A stretch of DNA of 24,652 nt from CALAED01 sp937891035 (lineage in GTDB: Bacteria > Actinomycetota > Actinomycetes > Streptosporangiales > Streptosporangiaceae). A model generated the notes under the pieces. The model did not search any database, had not been told where the DNA came from, and saw only the letters and a program-made list of their open reading frames with translations. Made by a program: the position numbers and the translations under genes. The DNA lies in assembly GCA_035642125.1 (NCBI GenBank), contig DASQSZ010000289.1, positions 1 through 24,652 on the forward strand. The letters run 5' to 3'. Shown here piece by piece: positions 14,592 to 21,369 of this stretch. Numbering within the stretch: position 1 is the stretch's first letter; every line of letters starts with the position of its first letter.

Positions 14592-16058
14592 ATGCTCCCC
14601 CGGCTCCCCTATCACTGGCGCGTGCTGTCGGTGATCACGCTGGGCTCGCTGCTCACCGGGATGAACGTGAGCGTGCTCAACGTCGCGCTGCCAGTGGTCG
14701 TACGGCATTTCCACGCGGGCGCGGTCGCCTCCAGCTGGGTGCTGCTGTCGTTCATGCTCGTCAACACCGTGGTGCTGGTGGTGTGCGGGCGGCTGGCCGA
14801 CGTGTTCGGGCGGCGCGAGACCTTCCTCGTCGGCTATACGATCTTCACGCTGTCCTGCCTGGCCCTCGGCTTCGCCCCGTCCATCGGGGTGCTGCTCGGG
14901 CTGCGGGTCGTCCAGGCGGTCGGCTTCGCGATGATCCTGGCGAACGCCACGGCCATCATCACCCACGTCTTCCCCGAGCACCTGCTCAGCCAGGGAATGG
15001 GGTTCTACATCTCCGCGATCTCAGTGGCGCAGGTGCTCGGGCCGTCGATCGGCGGCTTCCTCGCCGACGCCGCCGGCTGGCAGTGGGTGTTCTGGTTCAA
15101 CGTGCCGTTCGGCGTCGCGGCCACGGTCTGGGGCGCGTTCGCGCTCAAGAAGGTGCCGTCCGGCCCCCGTGAGCCGGTCGACCTGATCGGCAGCGTGTTG
15201 CTGCTCGGCTGGCTCGGCGGCCTGGTGCTGGCGCTGTCGGAGGCCGGGGCGCTCGGCTGGCGCAGCCCGCTCGTCGTGGCGGGCGCGGCCGCGTTCACCC
15301 TGCTCTCGCCGTTCTTCTGGTGGCGGCAGCGGCGGACGGCCTACCCCCTGATCGACCTCAGGCTGTACGCCGACGCCGGGTTCACGCTCGCCACCGTCGC
15401 CGCCTTCGTGCACATGCTCGCCCGGTTCGGCGTCGTGCTCGTCATCTCTCTGTTCTTCCAGAGCGTGTGGGGCGAGGACGCGACGGTCGCGGGGCTCGCG
15501 GTGCTGCCGATGCCGATCGCGATGATGGTCGCCGCTCCGCTCGCCGGCGCGCTCGCCCGCTGGACATCCCCGCGCGTCGTCGCGGTCGCCGGGCCGGTGC
15601 TCACCCTGATCGGGCTCGGCGTCCTGCTGCCCGCCCTCGGCCCGCACGTGTCGTACGCGGCGGTCGCGACAGGCCTGGCGCTGGTGGGAGCCGGGTCGGG
15701 GATCTTCCTCACCGCCAACACCACGGCGATCTTGTCTGGGGTGCCGTCGGCCCAGCTCGGCGTCGTCAACGGGATGCGGCTCACGGTGCAAAACGTCGGC
15801 AACACCCTCGGCATCGCGCTCGCGCTCAGCCTCATCGCCAGCACACTGGACCGTGCGCAACGGCCGCTCGTCTACGCGGGCACGGTGCCGAACGCGTCGC
15901 TGCCGGACCTGCTCGGCGGTTTCCACCTGGCCATCGCGGTCATGCTCGCCATGGCGGCCCTCACCGTGCTGGCCGCCGTGGCCAGCCTCATCGTCGGCGA
16001 GCGCCGCCGCCGCTCGGCCCTTGTTCCCGACCCGATCGACCCATCACCTCGGAGGTGA
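14592..16058 (+). CDS. MFS transporter, DHA2-like (about 14 TM)
   Basis: 488 aa from ATG 14592, 15 nt after the SDR stop, with a weak G-rich ribosome site. TM1 contains VITLGSLLTGMNVSVLNVALPVV. The inter-helix 2-3 motif A is GRLADVFGRRE, and the domain-two linker holds RRTAYPLIDLRLY, typical of EmrB/QacA-like drug:H+ antiporters. Hydrophobic segments are distributed across the whole length, consistent with 14 helices. It ends on the ribosome site of the MaoC gene. Location between two CoA-thioester-type enzymes suggests transport of a lipid-like substrate or product rather than a general drug pump, but this is inference. Confidence 0.92.
   Translation: MLPRLPYHWRVLSVITLGSLLTGMNVSVLNVALPVVVRHFHAGAVASSWVLLSFMLVNTVVLVVCGRLADVFGRRETFLVGYTIFTLSCLALGFAPSIGVLLGLRVVQAVGFAMILANATAIITHVFPEHLLSQGMGFYISAISVAQVLGPSIGGFLADAAGWQWVFWFNVPFGVAATVWGAFALKKVPSGPREPVDLIGSVLLLGWLGGLVLALSEAGALGWRSPLVVAGAAAFTLLSPFFWWRQRRTAYPLIDLRLYADAGFTLATVAAFVHMLARFGVVLVISLFFQSVWGEDATVAGLAVLPMPIAMMVAAPLAGALARWTSPRVVAVAGPVLTLIGLGVLLPALGPHVSYAAVATGLALVGAGSGIFLTANTTAILSGVPSAQLGVVNGMRLTVQNVGNTLGIALALSLIASTLDRAQRPLVYAGTVPNASLPDLLGGFHLAIAVMLAMAALTVLAAVASLIVGERRRRSALVPDPIDPSPRR
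16044..16058 (+). promoter_or_regulatory. Palindrome containing the MaoC ribosome binding site
   Basis: TCACCTC G GAGGTGA is a perfect 15-bp palindrome covering the MFS stop and the ideal Shine-Dalgarno GGAGGTGA, 6 nt before the ATG at 16065. As RNA, TCACC and GGTGA can pair around TCGGA and hide the site until ribosomes finishing the MFS gene open it. Confidence 0.5.
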
Positions 16059-16064
16059 CCGGCG

Positions 16065-16922
16065 ATGCCGCTCGATTTGTCCGCCGTCGGACGTACGGGA
16101 GAGCCGTACGAACGGTCCTGGACCTCGGCCGAGGCGCTGCTGTACGCGCTCGGCGTCGGGGCCGGCCAGCAAGATCCGCTGCACGAGCTCGAGTTCACCA
16201 CCGAGAACTCCCAGGACGTCGAGCAGCGGGTGCTGCCGACGTTCGGGATCATCCTCGTCCAGGCCGGCAGCACCCGCGACCGGGTCCCGATCGGCGACTT
16301 CGACCCGGCCATGCTTGTGCACGCGGAACAGGCCGTCACACTGCACCGGCCGCTGCCGGTCGAGGGCGCCGTCCGCGTCACGACAACCGTGACCGGGATC
16401 TACGACAAGGGCAAGGGTGCGCTCGTCGTCATCGAGGCGACCGGAGTCAGCCCGTTCACCGGGGAGAAGCTGGTCACGACGCGGTCGTCGGCGTTCATCC
16501 GCGGCGAGGGCGGATTCGGCGGCGAACGCGGGCCGGCCGCCGACTGGACCCAGCCCGACCGCGCGCCCGACCACAAGGTCACCTACCCGACGCGCGCCGA
16601 CCAGGCCCTGCTGTACCGGCTGTCCGGCGACCGCAACCCGCTGCACTCCGATCCGGCCTTCGCCGCGCGCGCCGGCTTCCCCCGGCCGATCCTGCACGGT
16701 CTTTGCACGTACGGCGTGACGGGACGGGCGCTGCTGCACGCGCTGTGCGGCTCGGACCCGGCGCGGTTCGGCTCGATGTCGGGCCGCTTCTCCGCGCCGG
16801 TCTACCCCGGCGACGAGCTGACCGTCGCGATCTGGGCCACCGGCCCGGGCGAGGCGCTCTTCCAGACCCGGACCGGCGACGGCACGATCGTTATCGACCA
16901 CGGCCGGGTGGGTTACCGCTGA
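16065..16922 (+). CDS. MaoC-family double-hotdog dehydratase (enoyl-CoA hydratase 2 type)
   Basis: 285 aa from ATG 16065, with a perfect GGAGGTGA site. The C-terminal hotdog (about 165-285) carries the hydratase-2 motif YRLSGDRNPLHSDPAFAARAGFPRPILHG, with Asp189 and His194 as the expected catalytic pair. The N-terminal hotdog (about 15-150) lacks it, as in eukaryotic-type hydratase 2 and actinobacterial homologues of the HtdY/ChsH type. The reaction is hydration of a 2-trans-enoyl-CoA to the (3R)-hydroxyacyl-CoA, or the reverse. With the SDR upstream it makes a two-step module for acyl or steroid side-chain processing (inference). Last gene of the operon, converging on the second TetR with 19 nt between. 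Confidence 0.93.
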   Translation: MPLDLSAVGRTGEPYERSWTSAEALLYALGVGAGQQDPLHELEFTTENSQDVEQRVLPTFGIILVQAGSTRDRVPIGDFDPAMLVHAEQAVTLHRPLPVEGAVRVTTTVTGIYDKGKGALVVIEATGVSPFTGEKLVTTRSSAFIRGEGGFGGERGPAADWTQPDRAPDHKVTYPTRADQALLYRLSGDRNPLHSDPAFAARAGFPRPILHGLCTYGVTGRALLHALCGSDPARFGSMSGRFSAPVYPGDELTVAIWATGPGEALFQTRTGDGTIVIDHGRVGYR

Positions 16923-16941
16923 TCCGCACCGGCGCGCGCGC

Positions 16942-17619
16942 TCACCCCTTGGCCGTGCGGGGCAGGAGGTCGACCGCGGTGAGGAGGAGGTCGAGGCCGA
17001 ACTCGAAGTCGGTGTCCGGGTCGTGGCGCAGCAGGTCCTGCTGGAGCGCGACCACATGCGGAAACTGCCCGGGGTCGAGGAAGTCGAGCCGGGGCGGCCC
17101 GCCCGTGGGGTCGTCTTTGCGCAGGTAGTCGAGCATCTTCAGGGCGCCGACCTCACGCATCTGCGCGCCGATCGCGTACGCCAGCAGCGCGCGCATGATC
17201 CGTACCGAGGTCTCGCCGTCGAAGCCGGCCTCGGCGGCCACGGCCAGCGCGTGCTCGACGGGACGCATCCCGGAGGGCGCGTCGACCTTGCGGGTCAGCA
17301 CGAGCGTCACCGAGCGCGGATAGTCGTTCGCCACCTCGCGGAAGGCGCGGACCAAACAGCGCGCCCGCTCGGTCCAGTGCAGGGCAGGGCCGGCGGGGAC
17401 GCTCATCCCGGCGAGGATCCGCTCGGCGACGGCGTCCAGCAGCGCGGCCTTGCTCGGCACGTGGTTGTACAGCGACATGACGGCGACGCCGAGCTCGGCG
17501 GCGACCCGCCGCATGGACAGCGCGTCAGCGCCCTCCCGCTCGATGATGCCGGTGGCGGCGCGCACGATGCGATCCTTGGTGAGCAGCTTTGCCTCCCATT
17601 GACACCAGTACGCCCCCAT
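16942..17619 (-). CDS. TetR-family transcriptional regulator (second)
   Basis: 225 aa from ATG 17619; a TTG at 17637 is an alternative, and neither has a strong ribosome site. The HTH lies at about 13-65: LTKDRIVRAATGIIEREGADALSMRRVAAELGVAVMSLYNHVPSKAALLDAVAERIL. The C-terminal domain has the TetR_C-like pattern (ALHWTERARCLVRAFREVANDYP; FEFGLDLLLTAVDLL). It is divergent from the diiron protein gene, 43 nt apart, with a perfect palindrome (17630-17644) in the gap; it therefore probably represses both itself and the diiron gene. Confidence 0.92.
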   Translation of the reverse strand: MGAYWCQWEAKLLTKDRIVRAATGIIEREGADALSMRRVAAELGVAVMSLYNHVPSKAALLDAVAERILAGMSVPAGPALHWTERARCLVRAFREVANDYPRSVTLVLTRKVDAPSGMRPVEHALAVAAEAGFDGETSVRIMRALLAYAIGAQMREVGALKMLDYLRKDDPTGGPPRLDFLDPGQFPHVVALQQDLLRHDPDTDFEFGLDLLLTAVDLLPRTAKG

Positions 17620-17629
17620 GCCACCGTCT

Positions 17630-17644
17630 ACGTACAATGTACGT
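17630..17644. promoter_or_regulatory. Perfect 15-bp palindromic TetR operator with embedded -10 box
   Basis: ACGTACA (17630-17636) and TGTACGT (17638-17644) flank one A. TACAAT (17633-17638) within it is a strong -10 for the rightward gene, placing the transcript start near 17645 and a ribosome site GGGGGAG at 17651-17657. No good -35 was found at standard distance. Confidence 0.68.
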
Positions 17645-17662
17645 CAATCTGGGGGAGCGTAA

Positions 17663-18778
17663 TTGTCGACTCACGACCTGTACACGGATCCCGTCGAGGA
17701 ATCGGAGTGGCAACTCGGGAGCGCGGGGAACGCCAGATTCAACTGGGAGTACGACGAGGGTCGCGACCGGCTGCTCGCCCTGTACCAAAAAGGCAAGGAC
17801 AAGCAGTGGGACTCCGTCAAGCGGATCGACTGGGACATCGAGGTCGATCCGTATGACGTGATGGGCGTGCCGGACCAGTCCCTGGCCATTTATGGCACGA
17901 AGTACTGGAACAAGATGAGCGAGCGCGAGCACGACGAGTTGCGCTTGCACCAGGCGTCTTGGCAGTTTTCCCAGTTCCTGCACGGCGAGCAGGGCGCCAT
18001 GATCACCGCCGCCAAGATCGTGGAGACGGTGCCGGACCTCGACTCGAAGTTCTACTCCGCCACCCAGACGATGGACGAGGCGCGGCACGTCGAGATCTTC
18101 TCCAAGTTCCTGCACGAGAAGGTCGGCCTGCTCTACCCGATCAACAACAATCTCCAGAACCTGCTCGGCGACACGCTGACCGACTCCCGCTGGGACATGC
18201 CCTACCTCGGCATGCAGGTGATGATCGAGGGGCTGGCGCTGGCCGCGTTCGGCATGATCAGGGATGTGGCGACCAAGCCGCTGCCCAGACAGATCCTGGC
18301 CTATGTGATGCAGGACGAGGCCAGGCACGTCGCGTTCGGCCGGATGGCGCTGCGGGACTACTACAAAGAGCTGTCCCCCGCCGAGTTGAAGGAGCGCGAG
18401 GATTTCGTCATCGAGGGCTGCTACCTCATGCGCGACCGCCTGCGCGCCTATGAGATGTGGGCCAACTTCGGCATCGACTATGCCGAAGTCAGAGAGCTGA
18501 TGGACACCTCCGACTTCATGCGGATGTTCCAAAGCCTGCTGTTCAGCCGCATCGTGCCGTGCGTGCGGGACATCGGGCTATGGACCGATCGGGTCCGGCA
18601 GGCCTACGACGACATGGGCGTGCTCGACTATTCCAAGGCCGACCTGGAGGCCCTCATGTCCCAGGACGAGGAGATCGCCGAGAAGGTCGACGCGGAGCGG
18701 TTCGCCGCGGAAGAAGCCGACCGCAAGGCCGAGGTCGACGCCGTCATCGCCGCCGAGGCGGCCGGCGACTCTAAATAA
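17663..18778 (+). CDS. Ferritin-like diiron protein (putative oxygenase/oxidase)
   Basis: 371 aa from TTG 17663, 5 nt after GGGGGAG. A full carboxylate-bridged diiron ligand set is visible: Glu109 (HGEQGAM), Glu139 and His142 (MDEARHVEIF), Glu189 (MIEGLAL), and Glu219 and His222 (MQDEARHVAFG). This E-ExxH-E-ExxH order is shared by R2-like proteins, acyl-ACP desaturases and ferritin-like oxygenases; it does not choose among them. The N-terminus (NWEYDEGRDRLLALYQKGKDKQWDSVKRIDWDIEVDP) resembles actinobacterial ferritin-like proteins of unknown substrate. The C-terminal 40 residues are a charged Glu/Ala helix. Under apparent control of the divergent TetR. Hydroxylation, desaturation or N-oxygenation of a small molecule is inferred. 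Confidence 0.88.
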   Translation: MSTHDLYTDPVEESEWQLGSAGNARFNWEYDEGRDRLLALYQKGKDKQWDSVKRIDWDIEVDPYDVMGVPDQSLAIYGTKYWNKMSEREHDELRLHQASWQFSQFLHGEQGAMITAAKIVETVPDLDSKFYSATQTMDEARHVEIFSKFLHEKVGLLYPINNNLQNLLGDTLTDSRWDMPYLGMQVMIEGLALAAFGMIRDVATKPLPRQILAYVMQDEARHVAFGRMALRDYYKELSPAELKEREDFVIEGCYLMRDRLRAYEMWANFGIDYAEVRELMDTSDFMRMFQSLLFSRIVPCVRDIGLWTDRVRQAYDDMGVLDYSKADLEALMSQDEEIAEKVDAERFAAEEADRKAEVDAVIAAEAAGDSK

Positions 18779-18788
18779 CCTCTCTGTG

Positions 18789-18810
18789 GAGCCGCCGGCC
18801 GGCCCGGCTC
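18789..18810. terminator. Bidirectional hairpin between the diiron and DUF427 genes
   Basis: GAGCCG (18789-18794) and CGGCTC (18805-18810) enclose the self-complementary CCGGCCGGCC. It lies in the 30-nt convergent gap and overlaps the DUF427 stop codon (18809-18811). No T-tract on either side. Confidence 0.6.
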
Positions 18811-19090
18811 ACTCGACCTCGACGCCATTCCAGAACGCGACATGGTCGCGGATCTGCCGCGCCGCGTCCGACGGCTCCGGGTAGTACCAGGCCGCGTCGT
18901 CATTGGTCTTGCCGTCCACCACCACGTCGTAGTAGCGGGCCACGCCCTTCCACGCACACGTGCTTGTTGTGGCGCTCTCGGCGAAGTACTCCATGTTGAG
19001 GGAGTCAGGCGGGAAGTAGTCGTTGCCCTCGACCTGCACCGTTTTGTCGCTCTCCGCGAGCACTGCGCCGTTCCAAACAGCACGAGCCAT
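18809..19090 (-). CDS. DUF427 domain protein
   Basis: 93 aa from ATG 19090, preceded by GAGAGGTGG. Upstream in-frame residues lack the family pattern. The sequence is a compact DUF427 (PF04248): MARAVWNGAVLAESDKTVQVEGNDYFPPDSLN, then the hallmark STCAWKGVARYYDVVVDGK and AAWYYPEPSDAARQIRDHVAFW. Conserved Cys-x-Trp-Lys-Gly and Tyr-Tyr-Pro motifs are present. Biochemical role is unsettled. It is monocistronic, convergent with the diiron gene and divergent from the acyl-CoA carboxylase genes, sharing a 261-bp region with a striking repeat array. Confidence 0.93.
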   Translation of the reverse strand: MARAVWNGAVLAESDKTVQVEGNDYFPPDSLNMEYFAESATTSTCAWKGVARYYDVVVDGKTNDDAAWYYPEPSDAARQIRDHVAFWNGVEVE

Positions 19091-19174
19091 CGTGTCCACC
19101 TCTCCGGCTCGGATTGCGTCTCGTACCTCACCGGCCATATCCGGGACGGCCAATCCTAAACCCATGAATTGGCG

Positions 19175-19218
19175 CGTACGGAGTCGTACGGATTCGCCCG
19201 TACTGGGCCCGTACTGAG
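19175..19218. promoter_or_regulatory. Array of four GTAC-centred half-sites before the carboxylase genes
   Basis: CGTACGGAGT and CGTACGGATT (19175-19194) are tandem 10-bp repeats, followed by CCCGTACTGGG and CCCGTACTGAG (19197-19218), tandem 11-bp repeats. The two pairs are inverted relative to each other: GTACGG (19186-19191) and CCGTAC (19198-19203) form a perfect inverted repeat with a 6-nt spacer, nested in an outer pair at 19176 and 19209. It lies in the divergent DUF427/carboxylase gap. The rest of 19091-19351 showed no gene or certain promoter. Confidence 0.55.
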
Positions 19219-19351
19219 TCGCCGCGAAAATGACCAGTTCAGCGCCACCATTACCGGGCTATCAGCGGGCTTTGAACCGCTTTTGATGTCGGTCGCCCAA
19301 TCTGACAGCTGCGACACGACCTGGCCAATGGCGCGGAAGGTAACCAGCATA

Positions 19352-20923
19352 ATGACGATTAGTGAAGATCGGCGATATGGCATGCGGGACCGGGTCGCTG
19401 AACTCCACGAGGTGCGCGCCGGCAAAGACATGGAGCTGGCGGGCGAACCGACCGAGCGGCAACACGCCAGAAAGAAGCTCACCGCACCGGAGCGGCTCGA
19501 CGTCCTGCTCGATGACGGCACGTTCGTCGAGGTCGAGGGCCTGCGCAAGCACAGCGCCACCGCCTTCGGCATGGCCGAGCGGCGGCCGACCGGCGACGGT
19601 GTGATCACCGGCTGGGGCCAGGTGCACGGTCGGGACGTCTTCGTGTACGCCCATGACTTCCGCGCGTTCGGCGGCTCGCTCGGCGAAGCGCACGCAGCGA
19701 AGATCCACAAGGTCATGGATCTGGCCGAGTCGGCCGGTGCCCCATTGATCAGCTTGAACGACGGCGCCGGCGCCAGGATCCAGGAAGGCGTCAAGGCGCT
19801 CGCCGGCTACGGGGGCATCTTCCGGCGCAACGTACGCGTCTCGGGGGTCATCCCCCAGATCAGCGTCATGCTTGGCCCGTGCGCCGGGGGCGCGGCCTAC
19901 TCGCCCGCGCTGACGGACACGGTCTTCATGGTCCGCGACATCGCCAACATCTACGTCACAGGCCCGGACGTCGTGTCCGCCGTGACCGGCGAAAAGGTGA
20001 GCCACAACGAACTCGGCGGCGCCGACGTGCACGCCGGCAACGGCGTGGCGACCTTCGTCTACGACGACGAGCGCGACTGCCTCGAAGACGTGCGCCATCT
20101 CCTTTCGCTGCTCCCGTCCAACAACCAGGAACTGCCGCCGACGCGGCCGAGCGCGGACCCGCCGGACCGGCGCACCGACGCCCTCGCCGACATCGTCCCC
20201 GTCAGCGGCGAACAGTCGTACGACATGAGGGACGTCATCGCGGAGATCGTCGACGAGGGCGACCTGTTCGAGTTCCATGAACTGTGGGCGCGCAGCATCG
20301 TGTGCGCACTCGCGCGGATCGGCGGCGAGGTCGTCGGGATCGTGGCCAACCAGCCCCGCTCGCTGGCCGGCGTCCTCGACATCCAGGCCGCCGAGAAGGG
20401 GGCGCGGTTCGTCCGGATGTGCGACGCGTTCAACATCCCGCTGGTCACGCTGGTCGACGTGCCGGGATTCCTGCCGGGCACCGATCAAGAGCACGGCGGG
20501 ATCATCCGGCACGGGGCCAAGCTGCTGTACGCCTACTGCGCGGCGACGGTCCCGCGCGTCCAGGTGATCGTCCGCAAGGCGTACGGAGGCGCCTACATCG
20601 TCATGGACTCCCGTTCGATCGGCGCGGACGTGTCGTACGCCTGGCCGACCAACGAGATCGCGGTCATGGGCGCCGAGGGCGCGGCCAGCGTCATCTTCCG
20701 GAAGGAGATCGCCGCGTCCGACGACCCCGACGCCGTGCGAAGCGAACGGATCAAGCAGTACAAGGCCGAGCTCATGCATCCGTACTACGCCGCCGAGCAC
20801 GGGCTCGTCGACGACGTCATCGACCCGGCGGACACCCGGGCCGCGCTCGCGCGGTCGCTGCGGATGCTGCGCGGCAAGCGAGCGTCCCTCCCCTACGGCA
20901 AGCATGGCAACCCGCCGGTCTGA
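19352..20923 (+). CDS. Acyl-CoA carboxylase beta subunit (carboxyltransferase; propionyl/acetyl-CoA type)
   Basis: 523 aa from ATG 19352, a normal length; further upstream ATGs (19328) and a longer frame to 19169 exist but lack family sequence. It closely follows the actinobacterial PccB/AccB pattern: RVAELHEVRAG; SLNDGAGARIQEGVKALAGYG; oxyanion-type GPCAGGAAYSPALTD (about 175-189); NQPRSLAGVLDIQAAEKGARF; VDVPGFLPGTDQEHGGIIRHGAK; and RKAYGGAYIVMDSRSIGADVSYAWP (about 408-432). It transfers a carboxyl from biotin to acyl-CoA, giving malonyl- or methylmalonyl-CoA. Asp419 and Asp425 sit in the region known to set acyl preference in Streptomyces, but I cannot map the exact residue. The biotinylated alpha subunit is not in the window. 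Confidence 0.95.
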   Translation: MTISEDRRYGMRDRVAELHEVRAGKDMELAGEPTERQHARKKLTAPERLDVLLDDGTFVEVEGLRKHSATAFGMAERRPTGDGVITGWGQVHGRDVFVYAHDFRAFGGSLGEAHAAKIHKVMDLAESAGAPLISLNDGAGARIQEGVKALAGYGGIFRRNVRVSGVIPQISVMLGPCAGGAAYSPALTDTVFMVRDIANIYVTGPDVVSAVTGEKVSHNELGGADVHAGNGVATFVYDDERDCLEDVRHLLSLLPSNNQELPPTRPSADPPDRRTDALADIVPVSGEQSYDMRDVIAEIVDEGDLFEFHELWARSIVCALARIGGEVVGIVANQPRSLAGVLDIQAAEKGARFVRMCDAFNIPLVTLVDVPGFLPGTDQEHGGIIRHGAKLLYAYCAATVPRVQVIVRKAYGGAYIVMDSRSIGADVSYAWPTNEIAVMGAEGAASVIFRKEIAASDDPDAVRSERIKQYKAELMHPYYAAEHGLVDDVIDPADTRAALARSLRMLRGKRASLPYGKHGNPPV

Positions 20924-20940
20924 TCGCCCGGGAAGACCCC

Positions 20941-21369
20941 ATGAAGCCCAGCGACGACCCCAGCAACGACCCGAGCAACGACCCTAGGAAGAACGACGTG
21001 ACCGCGGTGCGGGCGGACGACATCCAGGTGATCCGCGGCCGGCCGGCCGACGAGGAGGTGGCGGCGCTGGTGGCCGTCCTGCTGTCCCGCGCCGAAGGGC
21101 GGGCGGCCGCGCCCGGCGACGCGGCGGCGGGCACGGCGGGCGACGGGCCGCGGCGGCCCGGCTGGACCGGGACACCCGTCTACCGGCCCCCGGGCGCCTG
21201 GCAAACGGTCCGGCACGCCCGGCCGCTGATCGGCCGCCTGGCGGAGCCGGCGGCGCCGGCGGCGCCACGCCGGCGGGTGGTCGCCGTTGAGGTCGGCGGC
21301 CGGCGGCTGGAGGTCTCGGTGCCGGCCGAAGTGCCGGCTGAAGTGCCGGCTGAAGTGCCGGCCGAGTGA
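20941..21369 (+). CDS. Acyl-CoA carboxylase epsilon subunit
   Basis: 142 aa from ATG 20941, 17 nt after the beta-subunit stop, with GGGAAG about 7 nt upstream. The conserved epsilon motif is DIQVIRGRPADEEVAALVAVLLSR (about 27-50), followed by a low-complexity Ala/Gly/Pro linker and a Trp-containing segment (GWTGTPVYRPPGAWQT). In Streptomyces and Mycobacterium this small subunit binds and activates the carboxyltransferase/biotin complex. Oddities: an N-terminal SDDP-SNDP-SNDP repeat and a C-terminal Val-Pro-Ala-Glu repeated four times, both from 12-bp DNA repeats, and unusual length for an epsilon subunit (often about 65-90 aa). Its stop codon directly abuts that of the convergent SARP gene. 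Confidence 0.88.
   Translation: MKPSDDPSNDPSNDPRKNDVTAVRADDIQVIRGRPADEEVAALVAVLLSRAEGRAAAPGDAAAGTAGDGPRRPGWTGTPVYRPPGAWQTVRHARPLIGRLAEPAAPAAPRRRVVAVEVGGRRLEVSVPAEVPAEVPAEVPAE
21319..21366 (+). repeat. Four 12-bp tandem repeats at the 3' end of the epsilon gene
   Basis: The unit GTGCCGGCYGAR occurs four times in a row, coding for four Val-Pro-Ala-Glu units and ending directly at the stop codon. Copy number could vary between strains by slippage. A looser 12-bp repeat also sits near the gene's start (about 20950-20985). Confidence 0.9.

Noticed and set aside
13806..14981. Leftward 391-codon frame across the SDR and MFS starts
   Set aside because: Low-complexity Asp/His/Gly-rich translation opposite two strongly supported genes.
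15320..17128. Rightward 602-codon frame through the MFS and MaoC genes
   Set aside because: Arg/Ala/Pro-rich shadow in another frame; the MFS and MaoC frames carry the family motifs.
17599..17604. TTGACA as the -35 of the diiron gene promoter
   Set aside because: It lies 28 nt from the TACAAT -10, too far for a standard promoter, and falls inside the TetR coding region.
19169..19351. Longer start for the carboxylase beta subunit
   Set aside because: The extra 61 codons would translate the GTAC repeat array and do not resemble beta-subunit N-termini.
19262..20905. Leftward 547-codon frame opposite the carboxylase beta subunit
   Set aside because: Val/Asp/His-rich shadow of a highly conserved gene.
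21319..21366. Short tandem repeats as a CRISPR array
   Set aside because: Units are 12 bp with no spacers and are in frame within a coding sequence.
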